A stretch of 64,000 nucleotides of DNA from Verrucomicrobiota bacterium. GTDB lineage: Bacteria > Verrucomicrobiota > Verrucomicrobiia > Chthoniobacterales > JAFAMB01. The notes beneath the pieces are model-generated. The model did no database searches and was not told where the DNA came from. It worked only from the letters and a program-made list of their open reading frames with translations. The stretch is taken from NCBI GenBank assembly GCA_019247695.1, contig JAFBAP010000109.1, forward strand, positions 1 to 64,000, read 5' to 3'. A program made the translations under genes and the position numbers. Shown here in pieces: positions 24,813 to 34,266 of this stretch; position 1 is the first letter of the stretch; each line of letters starts with the position of its first letter.

Positions 24813-26165
24813 TTATGAGGTTTTCGGGGCGGGTCCCGTCGCGGCGGTCACCCGGCGCCGTCGCTCGCCGACCGTCTCGGGCCGCATCGCCAGGACCAAC
24901 CCGGAGGCAATCAGAAGCGCAACCGTCAGCACGATCAGGCCGACAGCCGGGTTTTTGGTTACCTGGGCAACCCAGCCGACCAGATAGGGCCCGGCAAAAC
25001 CTCCCAGGTTTCCGATGGAATTAATCAGGGCGATCCCGCCGGCCGCTGCGGTGCCGGTCAGGATAGTGCTGGGCATCGTCCAAAACATCGGCTGGGCACA
25101 CATCAGACCGATGGCGCTGAGAATGAGCCCGGCGAAGGAAATGTAAGGTGAATGCGACAGGGCGCTCATCGTGAAGCCGCCGGCCATCAGCAAACACGGG
25201 ATCGCAAAATGCCAGCGGCGTTCACCCTGAGCGTCAGAATGCCGGCACCAGAAGACTTGAACCAGGGCAGCGATGAGGTACGGAATCGCGGTAAGAAAAC
25301 CGACCGCCAGGTCGGACACGCCGAACCGCTTGATGATTTGCGGCAGCCAGAACCCGAGGCCGTACACACCCATGACCACGAGAAAGAAAATGAGGGCTAA
25401 CAGGAGCACGCGCGGGTGGCTGAACGCGTCCCGCAGCGTCATGTGGCCGCAGGCGCGTTCACTCAGTGCTTTATCCGCCCGCATGATTTCAGACAGCATC
25501 CTGCGCTCGTCCGGCGAAAGCCAGGTGGCCTGCTCCGGTCGATCCGTCAGGTAACGCAGGGCGACAAACGCCAGCAAAATGGCGGGTAACCCCTCGAGGA
25601 TAAAGAGCCATTGCCAGCCACGCAGGCCCGCAAGGCCGTGGAGACCGAGCAGCGAACTGGAGACCGGCGCACCGATGATGATCGACAGGGGAATGGCCAG
25701 GTAGAACAGGGCCATCACCCGCGCCCGTTCGCGGGCGGGGTACCAGTTAGTGAGGTAATAGACGATTCCCGGGAAAAAGCCCGCCTCCGCCAGGCCGAGC
25801 AGGAACCGGAACACGAGAAACGATGCCGGTCCTCGCGCCAGCGCCATGGCTGAGGAAATCACGCCCCACGTGATCATGATCCGGGCGATCCACACACGGG
25901 CGCCGAACCTGGCCAGCGCCAGATTGCTTGGTATCTCGAACAGGAAATACCCGAAAAAGAAAATGCCCGCGCCCCACCCGTAAAGGTAGGGAGTGATACC
26001 CAGGTCCTTATTCATTATCAGCGCCGCAAACCCGACGTTAACCCGGTCAAGGTAAGCGACGAAGTAGAGCAGGATCAGGAAAGGCACGAGCCGCCGGGTC
26101 ACCTTGGAAAGCAACTCCGGAGGCTCCGCCAGCGAATCTTGTGAGGGGACAGAGGGACATGACAT
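24813..26165 (-). CDS. MFS transporter, anion:cation symporter (ACS) type
   Basis: 450 residues with 12 predicted helices. ACS-family signatures are present: VAYLDRVNVGFAAL in helix 1, GIFFFGYFLFEIPSNLAL in helix 2, RFLLGLAEAGFFPGIVYYL, then FYLAIPLSIIIGAPVSS and LFILEGLPAILLAF. The family imports organic acids such as tartrate, phthalate, glucarate or hexuronates by proton symport. It lies 75 bases downstream of the DenD-like gene on the same strand, so the two are probably one operon for uptake and oxidation of a sugar acid. Confidence 0.9.
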   Translation of the reverse strand: MSCPSVPSQDSLAEPPELLSKVTRRLVPFLILLYFVAYLDRVNVGFAALIMNKDLGITPYLYGWGAGIFFFGYFLFEIPSNLALARFGARVWIARIMITWGVISSAMALARGPASFLVFRFLLGLAEAGFFPGIVYYLTNWYPARERARVMALFYLAIPLSIIIGAPVSSSLLGLHGLAGLRGWQWLFILEGLPAILLAFVALRYLTDRPEQATWLSPDERRMLSEIMRADKALSERACGHMTLRDAFSHPRVLLLALIFFLVVMGVYGLGFWLPQIIKRFGVSDLAVGFLTAIPYLIAALVQVFWCRHSDAQGERRWHFAIPCLLMAGGFTMSALSHSPYISFAGLILSAIGLMCAQPMFWTMPSTILTGTAAAGGIALINSIGNLGGFAGPYLVGWVAQVTKNPAVGLIVLTVALLIASGLVLAMRPETVGERRRRVTAATGPAPKTS

Positions 26166-26240
26166 GACAGTGGGCCGGGTTGGCCGGTTTCCAACACCGT
26201 TCGGATCTCCGAAGGATTCTGATGCTATCGGGAAGATCCG

Positions 26241-27212
26241 TCAGATCGCCCCGCCGTGTTCGTCCTCGATATGAACACGGATGATCTCGTCGAAATTCTT
26301 TTCCGCTTGAAACCCGAGCGCAACCGATCGTGAAGCGTCGAAGTTACGCGCCCACCCCCCGACGATGCGCTCGATGACGGGATCCGGTTCGCGCCGGACA
26401 AGCTTTACCCGATCCGGGCCCGCCACGCGTCCGAGGCTCTCGATCATCTCGCCGACGGTGGCGGAAACGCCGGGCATGGTCAGAGTGCGGCGCGGGCCGA
26501 CGGCCGCACCATCAATTTCGGCGGCATGAAACAGGAAATTCACCGCGGACCGCGGCGAAGCGAACCAATGCCGCACGTCCTCCGGGACCGGTAGCACGGC
26601 GGGTTCGCCCTTCAGAGGTTCTCGGATGATGTTCGAATAAAAGCCCGACGCCGCCAGGTTCGGTTTGCCCGGCCGCACGCAGATGGTCGGCAGGCGAATG
26701 CCGATACCGTCAAAAAAACCGCGCCGGGTGTAATCTGACAGGAGAAGCTCGCCGATGGCTTTCTGGGTTCCGTAGGAGGTTAACGGCGTTTCAAAAAACT
26801 CTTCACCGATCACCTCCGGAAACGGGGCGCCGAACACGGCGATGGAGCTGGTGAAAACGAGCCGGGGCGTATTACCGGCACGGCGCACCGCTTCGAACAG
26901 GTACCGCGTGCCGTCAAGATTGATTCGGTAACCCTTATCAAAGTCGGCCTCGGCTTCACCGGAAACGATCGCCGCCAGATGAAAGATAATGTCCGGCCGG
27001 CCGGCCACCAGGCTTTCCGCAGCCGGCGGGGCGGACAGGTCACAAGCCACCGTATCGACCTCAAAGGGTGCATCTGCGGGCGCCGCCGGCACGATCACGT
27101 CGGCCATCGTGACGCGCGACACCTTCCTGCCGGCGAGCGTGCCGTTTTTGGCCAGTTTTTCGACAAACTTGCGGCCGATCATGCCCGCTGCGCCGATCAC
27201 GAGGACTTTCAT
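26241..27212 (-). CDS. denD: D-erythronate dehydrogenase-like NAD-dependent SDR (DenD)
   Basis: 323 residues, the length of DenD. It is an extended SDR with nucleotide-binding GAAGMIG at 7-13 and catalytic Ser122/Ser123, Tyr147 and Lys151 (SYGTQK). DenD-type blocks include IFHLAAIVSGEAEADFDKGY, GIGIRLPTICVRPGKPNLAA, and WFASPRSAVNFLFHAA. DenD oxidises D-erythronate to 2-oxo-tetronate, the first step of a four-carbon acid sugar pathway that continues with OtnI-type isomerase, a kinase and an aldolase. Those later genes are not seen here, although the TIM-barrel gene at 23844 could fill an isomerase role. The subfamily assignment is good; the true substrate is inferred. Confidence 0.82.
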   Translation of the reverse strand: MKVLVIGAAGMIGRKFVEKLAKNGTLAGRKVSRVTMADVIVPAAPADAPFEVDTVACDLSAPPAAESLVAGRPDIIFHLAAIVSGEAEADFDKGYRINLDGTRYLFEAVRRAGNTPRLVFTSSIAVFGAPFPEVIGEEFFETPLTSYGTQKAIGELLLSDYTRRGFFDGIGIRLPTICVRPGKPNLAASGFYSNIIREPLKGEPAVLPVPEDVRHWFASPRSAVNFLFHAAEIDGAAVGPRRTLTMPGVSATVGEMIESLGRVAGPDRVKLVRREPDPVIERIVGGWARNFDASRSVALGFQAEKNFDEIIRVHIEDEHGGAI

Positions 27213-27543
27213 CGCCGCCCTCCCTGAGCCATTGCCGGCGCCGGCCGGCCTTTACTGTCCAGCTTCCCGGACCCGCAAACGCCGCGGTTCGGGGCGGTGA
27301 AACATAACGTTCGAAGACCGGGACGTGAGCTTACCTTTGCAGCCGTAATCGAGGGAAACAAGATTGACATTGCCCGCATGGATGTGGAAACCTCCCGCGA
27401 AGGGTACAGCCGCCTACGGGTAGAGGTCAATGTGAAGCCCGTTTTTTCCTTGACCGTCGTGCCCTGCGTGAACCCCTCGACAAACACCGCTTCCCCCCCG
27501 GTGATTACAAAACCCGTCTAACTTAGGAACGTTGAAGACCACC
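27213..27543. other. Divergent intergenic region between denD-like gene and rbsB-like gene
   Basis: 331 bases. A 74-codon open frame (27297-27521, GTG start) has no recognised domain, signal peptide or clear ribosome site, and I do not call it a gene. The region must hold the promoters for both divergent operons. No clear operator palindrome was found. Confidence 0.5.
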
Positions 27544-28512
27544 ATGAAAAGCCCCCTCAAAGGCGCGCTGGCTGCCGTGCTGGCAGCGACCCTGCTGCTC
27601 GGATCGCAAATTTCAAGTCGGGCAAAGGATATCGTTTACCTGACTCCGGGCCTTGACCTGCCCTTCTGGCGTTACCTGGCTGCAGGCGTCGAGAGCGTGG
27701 CCAAGAAGGAAGGCTACGGTTTTCAGACGCTCGACAGCCGCAACAACGCCCAAACCCAACTCAAGAATGCCCAGGACGCCGTTTCGCGCGGCGCCGCTGC
27801 GATCGTGATTTCGCCGACTGACAGTTCCACGGCGCCCAGCGTGCTGGCGCTCGCCCAGCGAGCTAACATCCCGGTAGTCATCGCCGACATCGGCACCAAC
27901 TCGGGGGAATACGTCTCCTTCATCATCTCCGATAACCGTGAGGGGGCTTACGGGGTGGGCAAGGCGCTCGGCGCAGCCATGAAGGAAAAGGGCATGCAGG
28001 AGGGCACCTACGGCCTGGTGACGATCTCGCTGACCCGCAACAACGGCAAACTGCGTACCGAAGGCTTTCGCACGGCGATGAAAGAGGCCGGCATCAAGGA
28101 GGGGCCGCTTCAGCAGATGCAGAATTATACCGCCGACGAGACCTTCAGATTCACCCAGGACATGGTCACGGCCAACCCGAATATGAAGGGGATGTTCATC
28201 GAGACCGACCAACCGACGATCGGCGCCCTCCGGGCGCTCAAGGCGGCTCGCAGGGAGGGCACGGTCCTGGTGGCCGCGTTTGACGGCATTCCGGAGTTCG
28301 TCGACCTGATCAAGAGTGGACAGATCGTTGCCTCGGGGATGCAGCAGCCTTACCTGATGGGGGTTCGCTCCGGCGAAGCGATAACCAAGCACCTGAAAGG
28401 CGAGAGCGTCGAGAAGCAAATCGTGGTACCCATCCTCGTCGTTACGAGCAAAAATATCGACGAACTGCTTCCTACCGTCAGGCAGACCGTGTTCGCAAAC
28501 GAGCTGAAATGA
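27544..28512 (+). CDS. Sugar ABC transporter periplasmic binding protein (RbsB family)
   Basis: 322 residues from the ATG at 27544; a TTG at 27532 is less likely. A signal peptide ends near residue 27 (LLLGSQISSRAKD). The mature protein has the type I periplasmic binding fold: PGLDLPFWRYLAAGVES, QDAVSRGAAAIVISPTDSS, IPVVIADIG, a FRTAMKEAGI block and AAFDGIPEFVDLIKSGQIVA with MQQPYLMG near the end. These are signatures of the ribose/galactose cluster. It delivers a monosaccharide or polyol to the ABC importer encoded next. The ligand is not fixed by sequence; context suggests a pentose such as apiose or a related branched sugar. Confidence 0.92.
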   Translation: MKSPLKGALAAVLAATLLLGSQISSRAKDIVYLTPGLDLPFWRYLAAGVESVAKKEGYGFQTLDSRNNAQTQLKNAQDAVSRGAAAIVISPTDSSTAPSVLALAQRANIPVVIADIGTNSGEYVSFIISDNREGAYGVGKALGAAMKEKGMQEGTYGLVTISLTRNNGKLRTEGFRTAMKEAGIKEGPLQQMQNYTADETFRFTQDMVTANPNMKGMFIETDQPTIGALRALKAARREGTVLVAAFDGIPEFVDLIKSGQIVASGMQQPYLMGVRSGEAITKHLKGESVEKQIVVPILVVTSKNIDELLPTVRQTVFANELK

Positions 28513-28557
28513 CCTCACGGCAGGCCGCAGCGCGAGGCTTGTGTTCCTGCCGAGTCT

Positions 28558-30513
28558 ATGAAGGCCCACCCTCCCGAGGCTGCGCCGCCGGGTAACGGCA
28601 CCAGCGGGGTCGCGTCGATCCCGATCCTGGCGGCATCCGGGATTGAAAAGTCGTTCGGCCGGACCCGCGCGCTGCAAGGCGCTGATTTAAAACTCTGGGC
28701 CGGTGAGGTGCATGGTCTGCTCGGGGCGAACGGCGCCGGGAAATCGACCGTTTCCAAGGTGATCTCCGGCCAGATCCGGCGCGATGCCGGATCAATCCTG
28801 TGGAAAGGCGAACCGATCGAACTTCGAACCTCTCAGGAAGCGATCAGGCACGGCATCACGATGGTGATGCAGGAAACGTCTCTGGCACCCGACCTGACGG
28901 TGCTTGAAAACATCTTTCTTGCCGAACTCGGCCGGCCGGGGTGGTTGTCTCTCGGTTCCATGCGGAAACGCGCCGGCCAGTTGCTCGAGACCTTGGGCCA
29001 GCGGGAAGCGCTCCCCCTGGATCGCGAGGTTAGTTCCATTTCACCCGCGCAACGGCAGTTAGTCGAGATCGCCAAGGCACTCGCCCTTGACTCTGACCTG
29101 ATCATCTTTGATGAGCCGACCGCTTCCCTTAGTCCCACCGAAGTCGAACGGCTCTTCGAGGTCATGACGAAGCTCAAACGGGCCGGGCACACGCTGGTGT
29201 TCGTCTCGCACCGGCTGGAGGAGGTTTTCGCCATCACGGATCGTGTAACCATCCTGCGAGAAGGCCGGACGGTTGCAAACGCCAGGGAGACTTCATCGCT
29301 GACGCAGGCGGAGATTATCCGGTTCATGGTCGGCCAGGAACTCAAAACGATCTATTCAGCCCATCCGGAGCAAGGGGCCGCCGGGTCGCCGGCCGTCCTT
29401 GAAGTGCAGCATCTCCGGACGGTTCCCCTCGTCCACGATGTCTCGTTCATGGTCCACCGCGGCGAGATCGTCGGACTCGGCGGACTCGTGGGCGCCGGCC
29501 GCTCCGAAACGCTCGAGGCCGTCTTCGGCCTCAGAGCGCGTCAGGGCGGGGAGATCCGGCTTTTTGGAAAACCGTTCAACCCGGGACGCCCGGCGGACGC
29601 CGTGCGGGCCGGGATCGGGCTGATCGCCGAGGACCGGCGCGTCCAGGGCATCGTGCCCGATTTCTCGGTGCGCGAGAACCTGCTGCTCGGACACCTGGCT
29701 GCACACCGCGGCTTCGGGCTCGGCTACAAGCAGCGCAAGGCCAAGGTCGATGAACTGTTGACGATGCTCGACCTGCCGGCACACCGGCTGTTGGACGCCA
29801 ACATGCTTAACTTCTCCGGGGGCATGCAGCAGAAGGTTCTGATCGCGCGCTGGTTGCTGCTCGAACCGTCCGTCCTCATCCTCGACGAGCCGACCAAGGG
29901 CGTCGACATCGGAACCCGTTCTTCGATTTACTCGATGCTGCGCGAGGTCGCGGCCAAAGGGGTGGCGGTCCTCGTCGTTTCCTCCGACTTCGAAGAGCTC
30001 CTCGGCCTCTGTCAACGGATCGTCGTGATCAGTGATGGCCGGTCGATCGCCGACGTGCCGAGCACCGTGCTGGATGAAGAGAAGCTTACCTTCTTCGCGG
30101 CACCGCGCACGTCCATGAAGCGTAACACCGAGGTTCTCCGTGAACTCGTTCGAGAACTGAACGGCGCCGGCTTCTGGGCGCTCATCGACTCCGAACGGCT
30201 GTTTTGCCTTAACGCGATCGTCAGCAACGAACGGACCGATCCCGGCTTCCAATCCGGCGGTACCCCGCACTTTGCCGAAACGCGCATCCCGAACGCCCTT
30301 GCCGCCAAGTTGAATGATTTCGTGCGGGAACCGGACCGGAACCTGGCGAGCCTCGTCGTGCCGGTGCGCAGCCGTCTCGGCCACGACATGGGCTGGGTCG
30401 GGCTCGTCCTTGACGGGGCCGCGCCGTTACCGCCCGCAGAACAGGTCCGGCGACGGATCGAAAACCTCTTTCGGACTACGTCCGAAGCATCGCCGTCCCC
30501 GCAGGTGCACTGA
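28558..30513 (+). CDS. Sugar ABC importer ATPase (RbsA type) with extra C-terminal domain
   Basis: 651 residues; RbsA/MglA proteins are usually about 500. The first ATPase domain has Walker A GANGAGKS (56-63), Walker B LIIFDEPTASLSP and the H-loop FVSHRLEE. The second has the usual degenerate Walker A (GGLVGAGRSE), the signature LNFSGGMQQKV and LILDEPTKGVDIG. After about residue 517 an additional 134-residue domain follows (RELVRELNGAGFWALIDSER onward, with SLVVPVRSRLGHDMGWVGLV). I do not recognise it, though it has the strand/helix pattern of small sensor domains. It sits between binding protein and permease; the permease start codon overlaps its stop (TGATG). Confidence 0.9.
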   Translation: MKAHPPEAAPPGNGTSGVASIPILAASGIEKSFGRTRALQGADLKLWAGEVHGLLGANGAGKSTVSKVISGQIRRDAGSILWKGEPIELRTSQEAIRHGITMVMQETSLAPDLTVLENIFLAELGRPGWLSLGSMRKRAGQLLETLGQREALPLDREVSSISPAQRQLVEIAKALALDSDLIIFDEPTASLSPTEVERLFEVMTKLKRAGHTLVFVSHRLEEVFAITDRVTILREGRTVANARETSSLTQAEIIRFMVGQELKTIYSAHPEQGAAGSPAVLEVQHLRTVPLVHDVSFMVHRGEIVGLGGLVGAGRSETLEAVFGLRARQGGEIRLFGKPFNPGRPADAVRAGIGLIAEDRRVQGIVPDFSVRENLLLGHLAAHRGFGLGYKQRKAKVDELLTMLDLPAHRLLDANMLNFSGGMQQKVLIARWLLLEPSVLILDEPTKGVDIGTRSSIYSMLREVAAKGVAVLVVSSDFEELLGLCQRIVVISDGRSIADVPSTVLDEEKLTFFAAPRTSMKRNTEVLRELVRELNGAGFWALIDSERLFCLNAIVSNERTDPGFQSGGTPHFAETRIPNALAAKLNDFVREPDRNLASLVVPVRSRLGHDMGWVGLVLDGAAPLPPAEQVRRRIENLFRTTSEASPSPQVH

Positions 30514-31481
30514 TGAACGCGTTGTCCGCCGACCGATCCATTTTTCGCTCCCTGATGGGGCGCCTGGAGATCCGCATGCTCGGGCTGGCGCTCCTGCTGG
30601 GCGCCGCACTGGCGGCGCTCTCGCCGCACTTCCTCGCGACCGGCAACCTCCTTAATCTCCTCGATCAATCCGTCGTGGTGGGGATCGTGGCGATCGGCAT
30701 GACGTTCGTCATCCTGATCGGCGGCATCGACCTGTCCGTGGGTTCGATCGCCGGCCTGACCGGCGTCCTCCTGGGCCTTTCCCTCCAGCGGTTCAGCATC
30801 CCCGTGTCGATCGCGCTCGCGGTTCTGGCCGGGGCCGGGATCGGACTGATCTCCGGATTTTTCATTGCCCGCTTCGGCCTCGCCGCCTTCGTCGTCACCC
30901 TCGGCATGATGGCAATTTGCCGGAGCCTGGCTTACATCTGCTCCGGAAACACCTCGATTTCGAATCTGCCCGCCGGCCTGGGCAACATCGTGTTCACGAG
31001 CGTCCTGGGCGTACCGAGCAACGTCCTGACGCTTTTCGTCCTGTACGCCCTGGCCTGGTGTTACCTGAACTACACCAAGGGCGGCCGCACCATTTACGCG
31101 GTCGGCTCCAACCGGGAAGCCGCGCGCACCGCCGGCCTCAACGTGCTTGCCTTCAGCATCCTTCCCTACATCATCTCCGGAGCCCTCTCCGCCGTGGCGA
31201 TCACCTTTGCCTCGGCGGAAGTCATGTCGATCGATCCCCTCGCCGGCACCGGCCTTGAACTCGACGCGATCGCCGCGGTGGTGATTGGTGGAGCAAGCCT
31301 GTTCGGCGGCCGCGGGTCGATCATCGGCACGCTGATCGGCGTTTTCATCATGGTGATGATTCGAAACGGTTTAAACCTGATGAATGTGTCCCCCTTCTGG
31401 CAAGGTTCGGCGATCGGATCGGTGATCATCGCCGCCGTGCTGGTCGAGCGTCTTCTCTCCAGCCGATCCGCCGCCCGATAA
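30513..31481 (+). CDS. Sugar ABC importer permease (RbsC type)
   Basis: 322 residues, normal length. About eight to ten membrane helices carry the RbsC/BPD_transp_2 pattern: GMTFVILIGGIDLSVGSIAG, TKGGRTIYAVGSNREAARTAG (the EAA-like cytoplasmic loop), LDAIAAVVIGGASLFGGRGS and IGTLIGVFIMVMIRNGLNLM. Its start overlaps the ATPase stop, so translation is coupled. With the binding protein and ATPase it makes a complete importer, followed 32 bases later by the lactonase-like gene. Confidence 0.95.
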   Translation: MNALSADRSIFRSLMGRLEIRMLGLALLLGAALAALSPHFLATGNLLNLLDQSVVVGIVAIGMTFVILIGGIDLSVGSIAGLTGVLLGLSLQRFSIPVSIALAVLAGAGIGLISGFFIARFGLAAFVVTLGMMAICRSLAYICSGNTSISNLPAGLGNIVFTSVLGVPSNVLTLFVLYALAWCYLNYTKGGRTIYAVGSNREAARTAGLNVLAFSILPYIISGALSAVAITFASAEVMSIDPLAGTGLELDAIAAVVIGGASLFGGRGSIIGTLIGVFIMVMIRNGLNLMNVSPFWQGSAIGSVIIAAVLVERLLSSRSAAR

Positions 31482-31513
31482 AAAAAGATTTTCCACTGCG
31501 GAGGAATCCCAAC

Positions 31514-33466
31514 ATGGCAGCTACCATCCCTGATTCGGTCCGGTTATTCGGCACGCTTGAGCCCGTCAGTCCGCCGCGAAAACTTACCGCGGGTCCGCTG
31601 ACGGCCGAACTCGACGCCGGCAATCTGCGCTACATCCGCTTTCACGGCCGCGAGATGATCCGCGCGGTTTCCTTCATCGTGCGCGACAAGAACTGGGGGA
31701 CGTACAACCCGGCCATTTCCAATGAAACCATCGAAGAGACCGGCAACGCCTTCCACGTTTCCTACGATGCCGTGGCCGGGGATGCTAACCAGGAGTTCCG
31801 GTACACCGCCCGGATCGTCGGAAAGGCGGACGGCTCGTTGACCTTTGCGGCCAAAGGCACCGCGCAGACGGATTTTCTGACTAATCGTACCGGGTTCGTC
31901 GTCCTTCACCCGATTCATGGCGTGGCGGGCGCACCCTGTACGGTCGAGCGAGTTGACGGCCGCGTGGAGGAAACCTGCTTCCCCGCCCGGATCGACCCGG
32001 TCCAGCCGATGAAGGATCTGCGCGCGCTTACGCACGAATTCATGCCGGGTCTCAAGGTTACCTGCCGAATGGAAGGTGATACCTACGAGATGGAGGATCA
32101 ACGCAATTGGACGGACGCTTCCTACAAAACGTACGTGCGCCCGCTGGCTCTCCCGTGGCCTTACGTGATCCCGCAAGGCGAAGGCATCGACCAGAGCGTC
32201 ACGCTGACCCTCACCGGCGCCGGGACGGCTTCCGCCGAGACCGCCGGGGGCCCGATAACGGTTGCGCTCGGAGAAGAAGGCGCCGTCATGCCCGCACTCG
32301 GCTTCGGCCTCGACCCGGCGGATGCGGCCGCCGTGATCGATCACGCCGGAATCCTGAAGGCTGCCGGGCCGAAGCACGTCGTTTGCTCGTATGATCCGCT
32401 CCGGGGCCATGAAGAAGCGGTTCTCGAGCAAATGGCCCGCGCCGCCCGGGCACTCGGCGCCGAGGCGTGGCTCGAGTTCGTGATTCCGACCGTTGATCGC
32501 TTTGAGGAGGACATCGACAGGGCGGGCCGGGCTGCGGCGGACCTCGGCTCGCCCTTCACCACCGTCATGGTCTCGCCCGCCTCGGACCTTAAATCAACGC
32601 TGCCGGGCAGCACCTGGCCGCCGTGCCCGCCGCTCGACGCCTGCTACCGCGCCGCACGCAAGGCGTTTCCGAATGCGCGGCTCGGCGGCGGCATGTTCAG
32701 CTTCTTCACCGAACTGAATCGAAAGCGGCCGCCGGTGGCGCTTCTCGACTTCGTGACGTTCTCGACGACGCCGCTGGTTCACGCCGGCGACGACCGGTCG
32801 GCCATGGAAAGCCTGGAGTCGCTGCCGCACGTCATCGAAAGCGTTCAGGCCTTCATCGACGCCAAGCCGTACCACGCCGGTCCGACGGCCATCGGTATGC
32901 GCATGAACCCTTACGGAGCCGCGCCGATGGAAAACCCGCTCAACATCCGCCAGGCGATGAACCGCATGGACCCGCGCCAGCGCGGGATATTCGGTGCGGC
33001 CTGGTACCTCGGGTATGTGGCCCACTTTGCCCGCGGGCGCGCCTCAGCGATCACCCTCGGAGGGGGGGTCGGGGAGTTTGGATTTCTCTATACACCTCGG
33101 GATTACCCCCAACCCTGGTTCGCTGAAAACGGCGGCCTATACCCGGCTTTCCACGTGTTCAAAGGGCTTGCCGCCTTATCCGGCCTGCGCATGGTCGAAA
33201 CGCGCGTGTCGCGCATCCGCGAGATCCAGGCGCTCGCCGTCACTCGCGACGGCGACCTTGAGATCTGGATCGCCAACCTCACCGGCGAAGAGACATCGGT
33301 CGACTTTGACCGTCCCCTCTCCGGCGCCGCGTCAATCCTGGATGCGACCAGCTTCGAGACCGCAGCAAAGGAACCCGAGGCAATCCATGCGCTCGAACGC
33401 CCCCTTACGGATCGCAAAGTCCTCCTGGGACCGTACGCCGTCGCCCGGTTACGGGCGAAACGGTGA
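31514..33466 (+). CDS. D-apionate lactonase-like protein (ApnL family)
   Basis: 650 residues; ApnL proteins are about 620. A strong GGAGGA ribosome site lies at 31500-31505, eight bases before the ATG. The N-terminal beta domain (about 1-235) has RDKNWGTY (57-64), the GVAGAPCTVERVDG segment and MEGDTYEMEDQRNWTDAS. A middle region (about 245-565) looks like a TIM-barrel, and a C-terminal beta domain (about 570-650) follows. These match ApnL, which opens D-apionolactone in apiose catabolism. That assignment rests on recalled family resemblance. It lies directly after a pentose-type importer, which fits the apiose pathway. Other apiose genes (dehydrogenase, oxidoisomerase) are not in the window. 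Confidence 0.7.
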   Translation: MAATIPDSVRLFGTLEPVSPPRKLTAGPLTAELDAGNLRYIRFHGREMIRAVSFIVRDKNWGTYNPAISNETIEETGNAFHVSYDAVAGDANQEFRYTARIVGKADGSLTFAAKGTAQTDFLTNRTGFVVLHPIHGVAGAPCTVERVDGRVEETCFPARIDPVQPMKDLRALTHEFMPGLKVTCRMEGDTYEMEDQRNWTDASYKTYVRPLALPWPYVIPQGEGIDQSVTLTLTGAGTASAETAGGPITVALGEEGAVMPALGFGLDPADAAAVIDHAGILKAAGPKHVVCSYDPLRGHEEAVLEQMARAARALGAEAWLEFVIPTVDRFEEDIDRAGRAAADLGSPFTTVMVSPASDLKSTLPGSTWPPCPPLDACYRAARKAFPNARLGGGMFSFFTELNRKRPPVALLDFVTFSTTPLVHAGDDRSAMESLESLPHVIESVQAFIDAKPYHAGPTAIGMRMNPYGAAPMENPLNIRQAMNRMDPRQRGIFGAAWYLGYVAHFARGRASAITLGGGVGEFGFLYTPRDYPQPWFAENGGLYPAFHVFKGLAALSGLRMVETRVSRIREIQALAVTRDGDLEIWIANLTGEETSVDFDRPLSGAASILDATSFETAAKEPEAIHALERPLTDRKVLLGPYAVARLRAKR

Positions 33467-33532
33467 ACGTGCAGCGGGTACGTGGCAGCCGATGGCTATA
33501 AACTTCATAAGCCTGCGCCTTCCACACACTTT

Positions 33533-33790
33533 CTAAGGCTCACGCTGCCGGCGGGCGTGCCCGGCCGATTGCCGCTTGGTAAAGTCGCGCGCGCACGCCT
33601 GTTTCGCATTTTGCTCAGATTCAAACTGGCCGACCAGATCCGCCGGGTCCAAAGCCAGGGCGACGAAGAGCGAGCCTCCGATAAGCTCCATTTCTTCAAT
33701 CTCGTAAACGGAACGATTCGGGTCCAGCAGGAATCGGCTCACCGCACCCTGGCGCTCCCAACGTGGATAAGGGGATGCGTTCACATTCAT
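33533..33790 (-). CDS. Small hypothetical protein
   Basis: 85 residues from the ATG at 33790; the open frame continues to 33988, but the upstream codons look random. The core segment SRFLLDPNRSVYEIEEMELI followed by GGSLFVALALDP has regular alternation of charged and hydrophobic residues and could fold into a small alpha/beta unit. The last 25 residues are basic (DFTKRQSAGHARRQREP). No family is recognised and no ribosome site is obvious. It is convergent with the lactonase-like gene, so overlap with its downstream mRNA is possible. Confidence 0.4.
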   Translation of the reverse strand: MNVNASPYPRWERQGAVSRFLLDPNRSVYEIEEMELIGGSLFVALALDPADLVGQFESEQNAKQACARDFTKRQSAGHARRQREP

Positions 33791-34266
33791 GGCATTCGGA
33801 TATCGGCAGGACCGATTCCCCTCGTTAAACCGCAACATGCGGCCGAAAAGGCCGTATAATGATGAACGGGTGCTGTCCCGGTTGCAACCGGTGCAGGAAG
33901 TTAAGTGAGGGTTGACTTGCCACGCTTTCAACCAGCACGCCTGCCTGGCCCTCCAGACCGCTCCGCGCGAGCGCGATGGCTCGTTCACGAGAGTACAATG
34001 ACCGGGTCTTCAGCAACATAACCGCCTCCTCACATTTAAGATATTTACGACGGAATCTTTATTCCTGCTTCGGGACAACGCGGAATTGGCTCACTGACCT
34101 GACCTTTGCACATTTCCGGCCGCCCATCTCTACCCCTAAAGGCTTAGACGCGATTCATCGCCCTTATTCGAAAAATCGAGGTGAGCGGGAATAACGTCCG
34201 AGCAGCCGGATTTCGTGAGCGACTACGAGGGAATCGGCGAGGGCGAAGCCATGTGATTTTTGCGGG
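33791..34266. other. Gene-poor region upstream of the chrB remnant
   Basis: 476 bases with no gene I can support. GC falls in 34021-34140 relative to neighbours. Short minus-strand frames (for example 33825-34019) lack a recognisable product. Confidence 0.4.

Noticed and set aside
27297-27521. 74-codon plus-strand frame before rbsB-like gene
   Set aside because: No ribosome site, domain or signal peptide; it may only be an open stretch of promoter DNA.
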